Source of the DNA: Friedmanniella luteola | GTDB lineage: Bacteria; Actinomycetota; Actinomycetes; Propionibacteriales; Propionibacteriaceae | Direction of reading: 5' to 3' | Assembly (NCBI RefSeq): GCF_900105065.1 | Contig: NZ_LT629749.1 | Location: 1,054,001-1,118,000 of the forward strand | Length of the DNA: 64,000 nucleotides | Shown here: positions 40,849 through 50,803 of the stretch, in pieces | Layout of the letters: each line of letters begins with the position of its first letter | Position numbering within the stretch: the stretch's first letter is position 1 | The notes under the pieces: generated by a model | Database searches by the model: none | Told to the model about the DNA's origin: nothing | What the model saw: the letters and a program-made list of their open reading frames with translations, nothing else | Position numbers and translations under genes: made by a program

Positions 40849-41844
40849 TCAGCGCCGGTCCGGCAGGTGCACCGAGGAGATGGCCTGGGCGATGATGTCG
40901 GTCACCGTGCGCCGGGCCAGCTGGGCATCGGTGGAGGGCAGCACCCGGTGGGCCAGCACGGCGACCCCGAGGGCGGCCACGTCGTCGGGGGTGACGTAGT
41001 CCCGGCCGGCCAGCGCGGCGTAGGCGCGGGTGGCCCGGAGCAGCTGCAGGGTGGCGCGCGGCGAGGCGCCCAACCGGAGCTCGCGCGAGCTGCGGGTCGC
41101 GTTCACCACCTGCACGAGGTACTGCTTGACCGCCGGGCTGACGTAGACCGTCTTGACGGCGTCGATCAGGCCCCGCAGCGTCTCGGCGTCGGTGACGGGG
41201 GTGAGCGCGGCGAGCGGGTCGGTGGTGCCGTGCGAGTCGAGCATGTCGAGCTCGGCCGTCGGGGTGGGGTAGCCCATCTGGATGCGGGCCATGAAGCGGT
41301 CGCGCTGCGCCTCGGGGAGGGGGTAGGTGCCCTCCATCTCGATGGGGTTCTGGGTGGCCACCACCATGAACGGCGCCTCGAGCAGGTAGGTCGTCCCGTC
41401 GACGCTGACCTGCCGCTCCTCCATCGACTCCAGCAGCGCGGACTGCGTCTTCGGCGAGGCGCGGTTGATCTCGTCGCCCACCACGATGTTGGCGAAGATG
41501 CCGCCGGGCTTGAACTCGAAGTCGCGCGTCTCCTGGTTGAAGATCGAGACGCCGGTGATGTCGGAGGGGAGCAGGTCCGGGGTGAACTGCACCCGGCGGA
41601 CCGAGCAGGCGATCGAACGTCCGAGGGCCTTGGCCAGCATCGTCTTGCCGACCCCGGGGACGTCCTCCACGAGGAGGTGGCCCTCGGCCAGCAGGACCAC
41701 CAGGGCGAGGTCGACCGAGGCCCGCTTGCCCTCGATGACGCTCTCGATGGCCGACCGGACCTCGCCCATGACGCTGACGACGTCTCCCAGGGAGTACGTC
41801 GTCGTCACGTCGTCGAGGTCGGTGTTCTCGTAGCTCAGACTCAC
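40849..41844 (-). CDS. MoxR-family AAA+ ATPase
   Basis: A 331-residue AAA+ chaperone. Walker A is EDVPGVGKTMLAKALG, Walker B is VVGDEINRASPKTQSALLE, and TQNPIEMEGTYPLPEAQRDRF holds the sensor I region. It probably helps the DUF58 protein mature. The GTG at 41844 has GGAGG 4 bases upstream; upstream residues are low in complexity. It is the first gene of this minus-strand operon, divergent from mraZ across 263 bases. Confidence 0.94.
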   Translation of the reverse strand: MSLSYENTDLDDVTTTYSLGDVVSVMGEVRSAIESVIEGKRASVDLALVVLLAEGHLLVEDVPGVGKTMLAKALGRSIACSVRRVQFTPDLLPSDITGVSIFNQETRDFEFKPGGIFANIVVGDEINRASPKTQSALLESMEERQVSVDGTTYLLEAPFMVVATQNPIEMEGTYPLPEAQRDRFMARIQMGYPTPTAELDMLDSHGTTDPLAALTPVTDAETLRGLIDAVKTVYVSPAVKQYLVQVVNATRSSRELRLGASPRATLQLLRATRAYAALAGRDYVTPDDVAALGVAVLAHRVLPSTDAQLARRTVTDIIAQAISSVHLPDRR

Positions 41845-42056
41845 TCTGCCTCCGTCCGGACCGGGACGTGGCCGGGGTGGGTCCCCCGGTCGTCGCTGTC
41901 CCCGCGCCCGCGCGCAGCCCGGTGGCCGTGTCGCGGTCGTCGTCATCGTATGCGCCGACGGGAAGGAGTGGCGCCCGTTCCTCCGGCCCCCGCGTGCTAC
42001 CCGCTCGGGGGGTGCGGACACGCTCCGGGGTTGCCAGGGGAGCGCCTGGAGGTCAA

Positions 42057-42111
42057 AGTGGAGCGAAGTGGAGTAGAGTGGCGGAAAGTGGAGCGAAGGG
42101 TGGGTGAGTGG
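42057..42111 (+). promoter_or_regulatory. MraZ-box repeat array
   Basis: AGTGG occurs at 42057, 42067, 42077 and 42087 with an exact 10-base period, is degenerate (AGGGT) at 42097 and returns at 42107 across the mraZ start codon. MraZ is known to bind such repeats one helical turn apart and to repress the dcw cluster. A TAGAGT -10-like box at 42074-42079 lies inside the array. Confidence 0.75.
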
Positions 42112-42539
42112 CGGTGTTCCTCGGCACGCACACCCCGAAGCTCGACGAGAAAGGACGACTGATCCTTCCGGCGAAGTTCCGAGACGAGCTGGCGGACGGC
42201 CTGGTGATCACGCGGTTCCAGGAGCGCTGCCTGGCGATCTGGCCGATCGCGACGTTCGTCGAGGTGGCCCAGTCGGTGCGGGGGACGTCGTCCAGCCAGC
42301 AGGTCCGGGACTACCAGCGCATGCTCGCGTCGGGAGCCTCGGACGAGACGCCGGACAAGCAGGGGCGGATCACCATCCCGCCGCACCTGCGGGCCTACGC
42401 GTCGCTGGAGAAGGACTGCGTGGTGGTGGGGGCCATCAACCGGGTGGAGGTGTGGGACGCCGCCGCCTGGGAGCAGTACGCGAACGCCAAGGAGTCGGCG
42501 TTCGCCGACCTGGACGAGGGCGTCTTCCCCGGCGCCTGA
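42108..42539 (+). CDS. mraZ: transcriptional regulator MraZ
   Basis: A 143-residue DNA-binding protein with two AbrB-like MraZ repeats: [24 protein letters not shown] at the N-terminus and [24 protein letters not shown] at about 75-100. It forms a ring and represses the first dcw promoter by binding the repeat array that overlaps its own start. Homologous to Rv2166c. The GTG start is fixed by the conserved [11 protein letters not shown]. The next 375 bases hold the mraW-type RNA and a small ORF before rsmH. Confidence 0.95.
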   Translation: MAVFLGTHTPKLDEKGRLILPAKFRDELADGLVITRFQERCLAIWPIATFVEVAQSVRGTSSSQQVRDYQRMLASGASDETPDKQGRITIPPHLRAYASLEKDCVVVGAINRVEVWDAAAWEQYANAKESAFADLDEGVFPGA

Positions 42540-42629
42540 GCCCCGCTCCCAGCAGGACAGCACGACCCGGCAGCACAGCACCACCAGCAGGACGGCACGA
42601 CGAGCACGGCAGCACCGAGCACGCGACGC

Positions 42630-42726
42630 GTGCGCAGAGGCTTCAACCCGAGCGTCCGACTCCCTGGCGCACCTTCCCCGGTGCCAGGTAGTGACGCTCG
42701 GACCTCGGGTTGAAACCCCTGCGCAC
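42630..42726 (+). ncRNA. mraW-type structured RNA element
   Basis: Nested perfect arms occur: GTGCGCAG (42630-42637) with CTGCGCAC (42719-42726), and TTCAACCCGAG (42642-42652) with CTCGGGTTGAA (42704-42714). An inner stem GAGCGTC/GACGCTC and a tip of CCTGG-CACC pairing with GGTG-CCAGG close on the loop CTTCCCC. The Rfam mraW RNA motif, described in Actinobacteria upstream of mraW, has a conserved CUUCCCC loop. The element lies just before rsmH (mraW), so a cis-regulatory role for the division cluster is likely. Confidence 0.7.
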
Positions 42727-42751
42727 GGATCGCGCGAACTGAAGGGTCGAG

Positions 42752-42901
42752 ATGGCGCAGTCCGAGATCGAGGACGTCCCGAGCACGGACCGGCGCGTCC
42801 GGCACGCGGCCCGCGACGGCCTGTCGGCGGCCGCGGTGTCCCTCGCCGGCTCGGTGGCCCTGACCCTCGCCCTGGCGCTGGTCCTCCGGTGGGTCGGATG
42901 A
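42752..42901 (+). CDS. small single-pass membrane protein between mraZ and rsmH
   Basis: A 49-residue ORF starting [15 protein letters not shown]. The N-terminal half is charged, and residues about 27-46 ([20 protein letters not shown]) form one membrane helix. GAAGGG lies 6 bases upstream of the ATG, and the stop is 13 bases before the rsmH GTG. The placement after the mraW RNA and within the operon suggests that it is expressed. I do not recognise a family. Confidence 0.6.
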   Translation: MAQSEIEDVPSTDRRVRHAARDGLSAAAVSLAGSVALTLALALVLRWVG

Positions 42902-42914
42902 GCCGGGGTCGCCG

Positions 42915-43916
42915 GTGAGCGCGGCCGGCCCCGTCCACGTCCCCGTGATGCTGGAGGAGATCCTCGCGCTGCTGACGCCGGCCCTCGAGCCCACCCCGGA
43001 GCACCCGCACCCCGTCCTGGTCGACGGCACCCTCGGCCTGGCCGGGCACGCGTCCGCCCTCCTCGAGGCGTGCCCGCAGGCCCACCTGGTCGGGCTGGAC
43101 CGTGATCCCGAGGCGCTGGCCCGGGCGCGGGAGCGGCTGGCCCCGTTCGCCGACCGCGTCACCCTCGTCGAGGCGGTCTACGACGAGCTGCCGGCGGTGC
43201 TGGCCGGGCTCGGCCGGCCGCGGGTGCAGGCGGTGCTGCTGGACCTGGGGCTGTCCTCCCTGCAGATCGACGACCCCGCCCGCGGCTTCGCCTACGCCCA
43301 GGACGCGCCGCTGGACATGCGGATGGGCCGCCAGGAGCTCACCGCGGCCGAGGTGCTCAACACCTACAGCGCGCCCGCGCTGGCCACCGTGCTGCGCCGC
43401 TACGGCGAGGAGCGCTTCGCCGACCGGATCGCCCGCCGGGTGGTCAGCGAGCGCGAGCGCGAGCCGTTCACCACCTCGGCGCGGCTGGTCGAGCTGCTCT
43501 ACGCGGCCATCCCGGCCGCGACCCGCAAGACGGGCGGGCACCCCGCCAAGCGCACCTTCCAGGCGCTGCGGATCGAGGTCAACGGCGAGCTCGCCGCCCT
43601 GGAGTCCGTGCTGCCCAGCGCCGTGGCCGCCCTCGCCGTCGGCGGCCGCATCGCCGTCCTGGCCTACCACTCGCTGGAGGACCGGCCGGTCAAGCAGGTG
43701 CTCGCGGCCGCCGCCAGCGACCGCGCCCCGCGCGACCTGCCCGTCGTGCCGGCCGGCCTCGGACCCGAGCTCCGGCTGCTCACCCGCGGCGCCGTCCGGC
43801 CCGGCGAGGCCGAGTCCGCCACCAACCCGCGAGCCGCCTCGGCGCGGCTCCGGGCCGCCGTACGCATCGACGAGCCCGGCGGCCTGCGCCGGGCCCGACA
43901 GGAGGTAGGCGCATGA
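42915..43916 (+). CDS. rsmH: 16S rRNA m4C1402 methyltransferase RsmH
   Basis: A 333-residue methyltransferase (MraW). [17 protein letters not shown] is the N-terminal signature, [20 protein letters not shown] the SAM loop, [32 protein letters not shown] the catalytic region. An all-alpha insertion and [13 protein letters not shown] follow. It methylates N4 of C1402 in the ribosomal P site. The GTG start follows the small membrane ORF by 13 bases, and ftsL overlaps its end by 4 bases. Confidence 0.97.
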   Translation: MSAAGPVHVPVMLEEILALLTPALEPTPEHPHPVLVDGTLGLAGHASALLEACPQAHLVGLDRDPEALARARERLAPFADRVTLVEAVYDELPAVLAGLGRPRVQAVLLDLGLSSLQIDDPARGFAYAQDAPLDMRMGRQELTAAEVLNTYSAPALATVLRRYGEERFADRIARRVVSEREREPFTTSARLVELLYAAIPAATRKTGGHPAKRTFQALRIEVNGELAALESVLPSAVAALAVGGRIAVLAYHSLEDRPVKQVLAAAASDRAPRDLPVVPAGLGPELRLLTRGAVRPGEAESATNPRAASARLRAAVRIDEPGGLRRARQEVGA

Positions 43917-44563
43917 GCGCGTTGTGGGCACCCGTTGACGATCCCCGGGAGACCCAGGCCGGCGGTCGTCGCGACCCGGGTCTGCGGGCCGTCGGACGAC
44001 CGGCGCCGCGGCTGTCCCGCGCGCCTTTCCTGCTCGTGCTGATCGCCGTGTTCGGCTTGGGCATGGCCGGTCTGCTGATGTTGAACACCACCCTGCAGAA
44101 CCAGGCGTTCTCCTCGCGGGCGCTGGACCGCCAGGCGACCGAGCTGGCCTACACCCAGGCCGACCTCGAGAGCCAGATCGACGTGCTGACCGCACCGCCG
44201 GAGCTGGCCCGCCAGGCCTCCGCGCTGGGCATGCGGCCCAACCCCTACCCGGCCCTCCTCGAGCTGCCCAGCGGCGACGTGATCGGTGACCCGCGGCCGG
44301 TGGCGGGCGGTGAGGTGCCGAGCATGGTCATCAAGACCCCGGCCGAGGTCGCCGCCGAGAAGGCCGCGGCCAGGGCCAAGGCGAAGGCCGACGCCGCGAA
44401 GGCCGAGGCGAAGGCGGAGCGGGCGGCCGCCGAGGCCGCGGCCGAGAAGAAGGCGGCCGAGAAGAAGGCGGCCGAGAAGAAGGCGGCCGCGGACCAGGAG
44501 GCGGCGAAGAAGGAGAAGGCCGCCGAGAAGCCACGCGGGCAGGACGAGGAGGGGCAGGGCTGA
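43913..44563 (+). CDS. ftsL: cell-division protein FtsL with Lys/Ala-rich tail
   Basis: A 216-residue bitopic protein. About 40 cytosolic residues precede one membrane helix ([21 protein letters not shown]). A periplasmic coiled coil follows ([22 protein letters not shown]), then [12 protein letters not shown] as in actinobacterial FtsL. The final 70 residues are a highly charged Ala/Lys/Glu stretch with three copies of AAEKK in a row. This tail is much longer than usual for FtsL. It overlaps rsmH by 4 bases, and ftsI starts at its stop (TGATG). Confidence 0.88.
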   Translation: MSALWAPVDDPRETQAGGRRDPGLRAVGRPAPRLSRAPFLLVLIAVFGLGMAGLLMLNTTLQNQAFSSRALDRQATELAYTQADLESQIDVLTAPPELARQASALGMRPNPYPALLELPSGDVIGDPRPVAGGEVPSMVIKTPAEVAAEKAAARAKAKADAAKAEAKAERAAAEAAAEKKAAEKKAAEKKAAADQEAAKKEKAAEKPRGQDEEGQG

Positions 44564-46560
44564 TGGCCGAGCGCCGACCGCACCCCACCGCAGCCGGCCG
44601 CGCGCCCCGGCACCCCGCCACCAGCCAGCGGACCGCGACCCCCGGTGCCCGCGGCGGCGCCCCCCGCCCGGCCGCCGCCCGGGCCGACGCACGCTCCGAG
44701 CGCCCCGTCCGCCGCCCCCAGGACGACCGTCGGGCGCCCGCGACCCGCCGCTCCGCCGGAGGTCGTCCCGGCGCCCGGCCCAGCAGTCGCAGGGGTGGCC
44801 CGCCGGCGCCCCCGCGCACTCCGCTGCGGTTGCCGCTGGCGTCCTCCCCGCGCCGGTTGCACGCCGTGCTCATCGTCATCGCCGTCGGCCTGTCGCTCTG
44901 CGGCGGCCGGCTGCTGCAGCTGCAGGGCTTCGACTCCGCGGCCTACGCCGCGACCTCGGCGGACCTGCTGACCCGCAAGCTGCCCCTGCTGCCCTCGCGG
45001 GGCACCATCACCGACCGGAACGGCGAGGTGCTGGCCTCCACCCAGCCCGCCGTCGCGGTGACCGCTGACCCGACGCTGACGACCCCCCGGGCCGCGGAGA
45101 TCGCCGACGTGCTGAGCGGCTACCTGCAGATGCCGGCGGCCGACCTCGTACCGCTGCTGACCAAGCCCGACACCCACTTCGTCTACCTGAAGAAGAAGGT
45201 CCCGGCCCTCACCTACAGCGCCCTGTCGTCGGCGCTGGCGCAGAAGGGCGTCTACGGCGTCTTCCGGGAGAGCGACCCGATCCGCACCTACCCGGCCGGC
45301 ACGGTGGGCTCGTCGGTGGTCGGCTTCGTCGGGGCCGACGGCAAGGGCCTGGCCGGCATGGAGCTGGAGCTGGACCGCGAGCTGGCCGGCGTCGAGGGCA
45401 CCGAGACCTACGAGAGCGCGCCGAACGGCAGCCGGATCCCGCTGGGGGAGAGCTCCACCACCCCGGCCCAGAACGGCGTCGACGTGCAGCTGACGCTCGA
45501 CTCCGAGCTGCAGTTCATGGCCCAGCAGCGGCTGGCGGCGCAGGTGCAGAAGATGGGCGCCGACTCCGGCTTCGCCATCACCCTCGACGTGAAGACCGGC
45601 CAGGTGCTGGTGCTGGCCAACGCGCCGACCTTCAACTCCGCGGCGCCGCAGAAGGCCGACGCGGACGACCGCGGCAACCGCGCCGTGCTGGCGCCCTACG
45701 AGCCCGGCAGCGTGGAGAAGGTGCTGACCTCGGCGGCGCTGATCGACTCGGGCACCGCGAACCCGGCCACCAGGGTCGAGATCCCGGGCCGGCTGCCGTC
45801 CGGTGGCGCCTCGATCAAGGACCACTTCGTGCACGGCGACATCCGCCTCAACATGCGCGGCATCATCGCCAACTCCTCGAACATCGGCACGGCGCTGCTG
45901 ACCCGCCAGCTCGACAAGCAGACCCTGCACGACTACCTCGCCAGCTTCGGGCTGGGCCGCCCGACCGGCATCGAGGTGCCCGGCGAGGCCTCGGGCATCC
46001 TGCCCGGCGGGGACATGAGCGACTCCCAGCGCGACCAGATCGCCTTCGGCCAGGCGCTGTCGGTGTCCGGGATCCAGGAGGCCGCGGCGATCGCCGGCAT
46101 CGTCAACGACGGCGTCTACAACCCGCCGACGCTCGTCAAGCAGAAGACCGACGCGGCCGGCGCCGTCCTGCCGAACCCGCAGGAGGCGCCGCGGCGGGTC
46201 ATCTCCAGCGCCAGCTCGGCCGCCGTCCGCGACCTGATGGCCTCGGTCACCGACAGCCCCAACGGGGTGCAGAACCTGCGGCTGGACGCCTACACCAGCG
46301 GCGGCAAGACCGGCACGGCCCAGCGGGCCGACCCGAAGTGCGGCTGCTACCGCGGCTACGTCACGTCCTACGTGGGCTTCGCCCCCCTGGACGACCCCCG
46401 GCTGCTGACCTACGTCGTGCTGACCAACCCGCGCAACGGCGACACCGGCACCAGCGTCGCCACACCCGTCTTCAAGGACATCATGAACCAGGCGCTGCCG
46501 CGCTACTCGGTGGCGCCGGACGGCGACACGAAGCGCAAGGCGCTGCCGACGGAATGGTGA
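44563..46560 (+). CDS. ftsI: septal class B penicillin-binding protein FtsI
   Basis: A 665-residue septal transpeptidase. The first 100 residues are an Arg/Pro-rich cytosolic tail. A single membrane helix (LHAVLIVIAVGLSLCGGRLLQL) follows, then the pedestal domain (RGTITDRNGEVLAST) and the transpeptidase domain with SxxK at S383-K386 (EPGSVEKV), SSN at 438-440 and KTG at 582-584. It cross-links peptidoglycan at the septum with FtsW. The very basic N-terminus is longer than in E. coli but common in Actinobacteria. Confidence 0.95.
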   Translation: MAERRPHPTAAGRAPRHPATSQRTATPGARGGAPRPAAARADARSERPVRRPQDDRRAPATRRSAGGRPGARPSSRRGGPPAPPRTPLRLPLASSPRRLHAVLIVIAVGLSLCGGRLLQLQGFDSAAYAATSADLLTRKLPLLPSRGTITDRNGEVLASTQPAVAVTADPTLTTPRAAEIADVLSGYLQMPAADLVPLLTKPDTHFVYLKKKVPALTYSALSSALAQKGVYGVFRESDPIRTYPAGTVGSSVVGFVGADGKGLAGMELELDRELAGVEGTETYESAPNGSRIPLGESSTTPAQNGVDVQLTLDSELQFMAQQRLAAQVQKMGADSGFAITLDVKTGQVLVLANAPTFNSAAPQKADADDRGNRAVLAPYEPGSVEKVLTSAALIDSGTANPATRVEIPGRLPSGGASIKDHFVHGDIRLNMRGIIANSSNIGTALLTRQLDKQTLHDYLASFGLGRPTGIEVPGEASGILPGGDMSDSQRDQIAFGQALSVSGIQEAAAIAGIVNDGVYNPPTLVKQKTDAAGAVLPNPQEAPRRVISSASSAAVRDLMASVTDSPNGVQNLRLDAYTSGGKTGTAQRADPKCGCYRGYVTSYVGFAPLDDPRLLTYVVLTNPRNGDTGTSVATPVFKDIMNQALPRYSVAPDGDTKRKALPTEW

Positions 46561-46579
46561 GGGACACCGGGACGCTCGG

Positions 46580-46585
46580 TAGCGT
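46580..46585 (+). promoter_or_regulatory. -10 box, possible internal leaderless promoter of murE
   Basis: TAGCGT ends 7 bases before the GTG at 46593. It gives murE a possible second promoter within the dcw operon and is my reason for choosing that start over the ATG at 46554. Confidence 0.4.
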
Positions 46586-46592
46586 CGGGGCC

Positions 46593-48164
46593 GTGCCACC
46601 CGTCCCGACTCTGCGTCCCCGCCTCGGCCGGCCGCTGCCCCTGCGCGCGCTGGCCGCCGAGCTGGGGGAGGAGCCGCGGCTGGTGGCGCCGGCCGGCGCC
46701 GACCCCGCGGTCACCGGCATCACCCTGGACTCCCGGCTGGTCCTGCCGGGCGACCTGTACGTCGCCCTGCCCGGCCAGCACCACCACGGCGCGGCGTTCT
46801 CCGCCGCCGCGCGGGCCGCCGGAGCCGTCGCCGTGCTGACCGACCCCGCCGGCCGGGCCGACGCCGAGGCGGCCGGGCTGCCGGTGCTGGTCACGGCCCG
46901 CGCCCGGCCGCTGATGGCGCACGCCGCGGCCGCGGTCTACGGGCACCCCGCCGAGCGGCTCACCATGCACGCCGTCACCGGCACCAACGGCAAGACGACC
47001 ACCACGTTCCTGCTCGACGCGGCGCTCCGGGCCGCGGGGCACCGGGTGGGCACGGTCGGCACCATCGGCTTCCTCCTCGACGGCCGACCGCTGCCCGCCG
47101 GCCGGACCACCATCACCACGCCGGAGTCGCCGGAGCTGCAGGCCCTGCTCGCCCACCTGCTGGAGGCCGGCGCGGACAGCGTCGCGATGGAGGTGTCCTC
47201 GCACGCCCTGGTCCTGGGCCGGGCCGACGCCATCACCTTCGACGTCGCCGCCTTCACCAACCTCGGCCGGGACCACCTCGACTTCCACGGCGACGAGGAG
47301 TCCTACTTCGCCGCCAAGGCCCAGCTGTTCACCCCGGAGCGGACGCGGCAGGTCGTCCTCAGCGTCGACGACGCGGGTGGTCGTCGGATGCTCGACCAGG
47401 TCCGCCGCACCCCGGAGCTCACCCTGCGCACGGTCAGCCTGTCCGACCCGGACGCCGACTACCTGCTGCTCGACGCGCGCCCGGCTCCCGACGGCCGCAC
47501 CGCCGTCACCGCCCGCGCCGACGGGCGCCGGCTCGACCTGGTGCTGCCGCTGCCGGGCGACTTCAACGTGCGGAACGCCCTGACGGCGCTGGCCATGGTC
47601 GCCCTGGCCGGCGGCGACGTGGCCGCGGCCGCCGCCGGCCTGGCCGACGTCGACGTGCCGGGCCGGATGCAGCGGGTCGCGCTGGGTCCCGGCGCCCCCA
47701 CCGTCGTCGTCGACTTCGCCCACACGCCGCAGGCCGTCGCCGCCGCCCTCGGTGCGGTCCGCGACCGGCGGGTGGTCGCCGTCCTCGGCTGCGGCGGCGA
47801 CCGCGACCCGGCCAAGCGGCGCCCCATGGGTGAGGCCGCGGCCCGGGGGGCCGCCGTCGTCGTGGTCACCGACGACAACCCGCGCTCGGAGGACCCGGCC
47901 GCCATCCGCGCCGAGGTGCTGGCGGGCGCGCGCGCCGCCGGCGGCCCGGCGGAGGTCCACGACGGCGGCGACCGCGCGTCGGCCATCCGGCTCGCCCTGT
48001 CGCTGGCCGGCCCCGACGACGTGGTGGCCGTGCTCGGCAAGGGCCACGAGACCGGCCAGGAGGTCGCGGGCACCGTGCTGCCCTTCGCCGACGCCGACGT
48101 GGCCCGCGCGGCCTGGGCCGCGCTCGGCGGCCCGCCCGCCGCCCCCGCCGGAGGTCCGCGGTGA
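46593..48164 (+). CDS. murE: UDP-MurNAc-tripeptide synthetase MurE (meso-DAP adding)
   Basis: A 523-residue Mur ligase that adds meso-diaminopimelate to UDP-MurNAc-L-Ala-D-Glu. ITLDSRLVLPGDLYVALPG is the uridine-binding domain, [12 protein letters not shown] the ATP loop, and DNPRSEDPA the DAP-selecting motif (DNPR). GRDHLDFHGDEESYFAAKAQLF contains the carbamoylated lysine region. The start is either GTG 46593 (leaderless -10 box upstream) or ATG 46554, which overlaps the ftsI stop. It implies a DAP-type murein. Confidence 0.94.
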   Translation: MPPVPTLRPRLGRPLPLRALAAELGEEPRLVAPAGADPAVTGITLDSRLVLPGDLYVALPGQHHHGAAFSAAARAAGAVAVLTDPAGRADAEAAGLPVLVTARARPLMAHAAAAVYGHPAERLTMHAVTGTNGKTTTTFLLDAALRAAGHRVGTVGTIGFLLDGRPLPAGRTTITTPESPELQALLAHLLEAGADSVAMEVSSHALVLGRADAITFDVAAFTNLGRDHLDFHGDEESYFAAKAQLFTPERTRQVVLSVDDAGGRRMLDQVRRTPELTLRTVSLSDPDADYLLLDARPAPDGRTAVTARADGRRLDLVLPLPGDFNVRNALTALAMVALAGGDVAAAAAGLADVDVPGRMQRVALGPGAPTVVVDFAHTPQAVAAALGAVRDRRVVAVLGCGGDRDPAKRRPMGEAAARGAAVVVVTDDNPRSEDPAAIRAEVLAGARAAGGPAEVHDGGDRASAIRLALSLAGPDDVVAVLGKGHETGQEVAGTVLPFADADVARAAWAALGGPPAAPAGGPR

Positions 48165-49636
48165 TCGGGCTGAGCGTCGCCGAGGTCGCCGAGGTCGTCG
48201 GCGCCGAGCTGACCGCCGGGGACCCGGACGCCCTCGTCACCTCCGTGGTCGCGGACTCCCGCGCCGTCGTCCCCGGTGCGCTGTTCGTCGCGCTGGCCGG
48301 CTCGCGCGTGGACGGCCACGACCTCGTCGTCAGCTCGTGGCGGGGCGGTGCCGTCGCGGCGCTGACCGGCCGGGACGTGCCGCCCGCCCCCTGCCTGCCC
48401 GTCGACGACCAGGTCACCGCGCTCGGCCGGGTGGCCCGCCGGGTGGTCGACCGCGGCGTCGCGGGCGGCCTGCAGGTCGTCGGCATCACCGGGTCGCAGG
48501 GCAAGACCTCCACCAAGGACCTGCTGGCGCAGGTGCTCGAGGGCGTCGGGCCCACGGTCGCCCCGGTCGGCAACCTCAACAACGAGCTGGGCGTGCCGCT
48601 GACCGTCTGCCGGGTCGAGCCGGGGACCCGCTTCCTCGTGGCCGAGCTGGGCGCCCGTGGGGTCGGGCACATCGCCTACCTGTGCGACGTCGTCGCGCCC
48701 CGGGTCGGGGTGGTGCTCAACGTCGGCCAGGCGCACGTCGGCGAGTTCGGCGGCCAGGACGCCATCGCCCGCGCCAAGGGGGAGCTGGTCGAGGCGCTGC
48801 CCGCCACCGGCGTGGCCGTCCTCAACGCCGAAGACCCGCGGGTCTGGGCCATGCGCTCCCGCACCGTCGCCCCGGTGCTGGCCTTCGCCGGCTCCGGCGG
48901 CCCACCGCCCCCCGGCGGGCCGGCGCTGTGGGCCGAGGACCTGACCGCCGACCGGCTCGGCCGCCACGCCTTCGCCCTGCACGCACGGGACGCCGCCGGC
49001 GCCACCGCGGCCGCCCCGGTGGTGCTGCGGCTGACCGGCCGGCACCAGGTGCCCAACGCGGTGGCCGCCGCCGCGGCGGCCGTGGCCCTCGGGCTGCCGC
49101 TGGACGTCGTCGCCGCCGCGCTGAGCGCGGCCGGCCCCCGTTCCCGCTGGCGGATGGAGCTGCACGAGCGCGCCGACGGCGTCGTGGTGGTCAACGACAG
49201 CTACAACGCCAACCCCGACTCCATGCGGGCCGCGGTGGGCACCCTGGTCGAGCTGGGCCGCTCCACCGGCGGCCGCACCGTCGCCGTCGTGGGCGACATG
49301 CTCGAGCTCGGCGACAGCGCCGAGGCCGAGCACGCCGACCTCGGGCGGCACCTCGCCGAGCACCAGGTCGGCCGCGTGCTGGCCCTCGGCGAGCACGCCG
49401 GCACCGTCGTCCGGGCCGCCGTGGAGGCCGGGCTCCCGCCCGGCGCCGCGACCGCCCCGCAGGACAAGGAGGAGGCCCTCGCCGTCCTCCGGGCCGAGCT
49501 CGGTCCCGGCGACGTGGTGCTGGTGAAGGCGTCCCGTGGCTTAGCCTTGGACACCGTGGCCGAGGCCCTCGTCGCTCCCGACGCGGTCCCCGGCGCGCTC
49601 GAGCACCCGTCCGCCGCCAGTGAGGAACCCGCGTGA
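48161..49636 (+). CDS. murF: UDP-MurNAc-pentapeptide synthetase MurF
   Basis: A 491-residue Mur ligase that adds D-Ala-D-Ala. The ATP loop reads [16 protein letters not shown], followed by [32 protein letters not shown] and [17 protein letters not shown], all typical of MurF. The GTG overlaps the murE stop by 4 bases, and mraY overlaps its end by 4 bases. Confidence 0.95.
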   Translation: MIGLSVAEVAEVVGAELTAGDPDALVTSVVADSRAVVPGALFVALAGSRVDGHDLVVSSWRGGAVAALTGRDVPPAPCLPVDDQVTALGRVARRVVDRGVAGGLQVVGITGSQGKTSTKDLLAQVLEGVGPTVAPVGNLNNELGVPLTVCRVEPGTRFLVAELGARGVGHIAYLCDVVAPRVGVVLNVGQAHVGEFGGQDAIARAKGELVEALPATGVAVLNAEDPRVWAMRSRTVAPVLAFAGSGGPPPPGGPALWAEDLTADRLGRHAFALHARDAAGATAAAPVVLRLTGRHQVPNAVAAAAAAVALGLPLDVVAAALSAAGPRSRWRMELHERADGVVVVNDSYNANPDSMRAAVGTLVELGRSTGGRTVAVVGDMLELGDSAEAEHADLGRHLAEHQVGRVLALGEHAGTVVRAAVEAGLPPGAATAPQDKEEALAVLRAELGPGDVVLVKASRGLALDTVAEALVAPDAVPGALEHPSAASEEPA

Positions 49637-50721
49637 AGACCATCGTTTTCGCGGGCTCGCTCGCCCTCCTGGGCACCCTGCTGGGCACGCGGCTCGCCAT
49701 CACGCTGCTGGTCAAGAAGGGCTACGGCCAGCTGATCCGCGACGACGGGCCCACCACCCACCACGTCAAGCGCGGCACCCCGACGATGGGCGGGTTGGTC
49801 ATCATCGCCGCCGTCCTGGTCGCCTACTTCGGCGCGCACCTGCTCACCTGGACGCTCCCGTCGGCCTCGGCCCTGCTGGTGCTGTTCCTGTTCACCGGCC
49901 TCGGCGTCGTCGGCTTCCTCGACGACTACATCAAGATCAGCAAGCAGCGCTCGCTCGGCCTGCGCAGCAAGGCCAAGATCATCGGCCAGTCGGTCGTCGC
50001 GATCATCTTCGCCCTGCTCGCCCTCCAGTTCCCCGACGAGCGGGGCGTCACCCCGGCCTCACCGGCGATCTCGTTCCTGCGCGACATCAAGGGCCTGGAC
50101 GCGCTGCCGGTGGTGGTCGTCGTGCTGTGGGTGATGCTGCTGATCGCCGCGGCCAGCAACGGCGTCAACCTCACCGACGGGCTCGACGGCCTCGCCGCCG
50201 GCACCTGCGTGATGATCTTCGGCGCCTACGCCCTCATCAACATCTGGCAGTACAACCAGTCCTGCGCCTACACGGCCTCCGCCGGACCCAAGTGCTACGA
50301 GGTGCGCGACCCCTACGACCTCGCGGTGGTGGCGATCGCCCTGGCCGGCGCCTGCTTCGGGTTCCTCTGGTGGAACGCCGAGCCGGCCAAGATCTTCATG
50401 GGCGACACCGGCTCGCTGTCCCTGGGCGGCGCGCTCGCCGGCATGGCCATCTTCACCCGCACCGAGCTGCTGCTGCTGATCATCGGCGGCCTGCTGGTGA
50501 TCGAGGTCGGGTCGGTCATCCTGCAGACCAGCTACTTCAAGCTGACCCGGCGGATGTACGGCACGCCGCGGCGGCTGTTCAAGATGACCCCGTTCCACCA
50601 CCACTTCGAGCTGCTCAACTGGGCCCAGGTGACCATCGTCATGCGTTTCTGGATCATCGCCGGGCTCTTCGTCTCCGGTGGGCTCGGCCTGTTCTACGCG
50701 GAGTGGGTGGCCGGGACATGA
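49633..50721 (+). CDS. mraY: phospho-MurNAc-pentapeptide transferase MraY
   Basis: A 362-residue polytopic enzyme that forms lipid [30 protein letters not shown] with the catalytic aspartates, [17 protein letters not shown] and [12 protein letters not shown] are the canonical loops. About ten membrane helices are visible. The GTG overlaps murF by 4 bases. A gap of 82 bases precedes murD. Confidence 0.97.
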   Translation: MKTIVFAGSLALLGTLLGTRLAITLLVKKGYGQLIRDDGPTTHHVKRGTPTMGGLVIIAAVLVAYFGAHLLTWTLPSASALLVLFLFTGLGVVGFLDDYIKISKQRSLGLRSKAKIIGQSVVAIIFALLALQFPDERGVTPASPAISFLRDIKGLDALPVVVVVLWVMLLIAAASNGVNLTDGLDGLAAGTCVMIFGAYALINIWQYNQSCAYTASAGPKCYEVRDPYDLAVVAIALAGACFGFLWWNAEPAKIFMGDTGSLSLGGALAGMAIFTRTELLLLIIGGLLVIEVGSVILQTSYFKLTRRMYGTPRRLFKMTPFHHHFELLNWAQVTIVMRFWIIAGLFVSGGLGLFYAEWVAGT

Positions 50722-50803
50722 GGTCTCCTGGGTCGTCACGGGGGGCGAGGACCGTCGGACCGCTCCCGAGCGGCGCGAGGGCCGAGATGGTCGGGGTCGT
50801 CGC

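Noticed and set aside
42540-42629. CAGCA-rich stretch after mraZ as a tandem repeat
   Set aside because: The units vary in length and sequence; it is better described as a low-complexity, weakly structured spacer before the mraW-type RNA.
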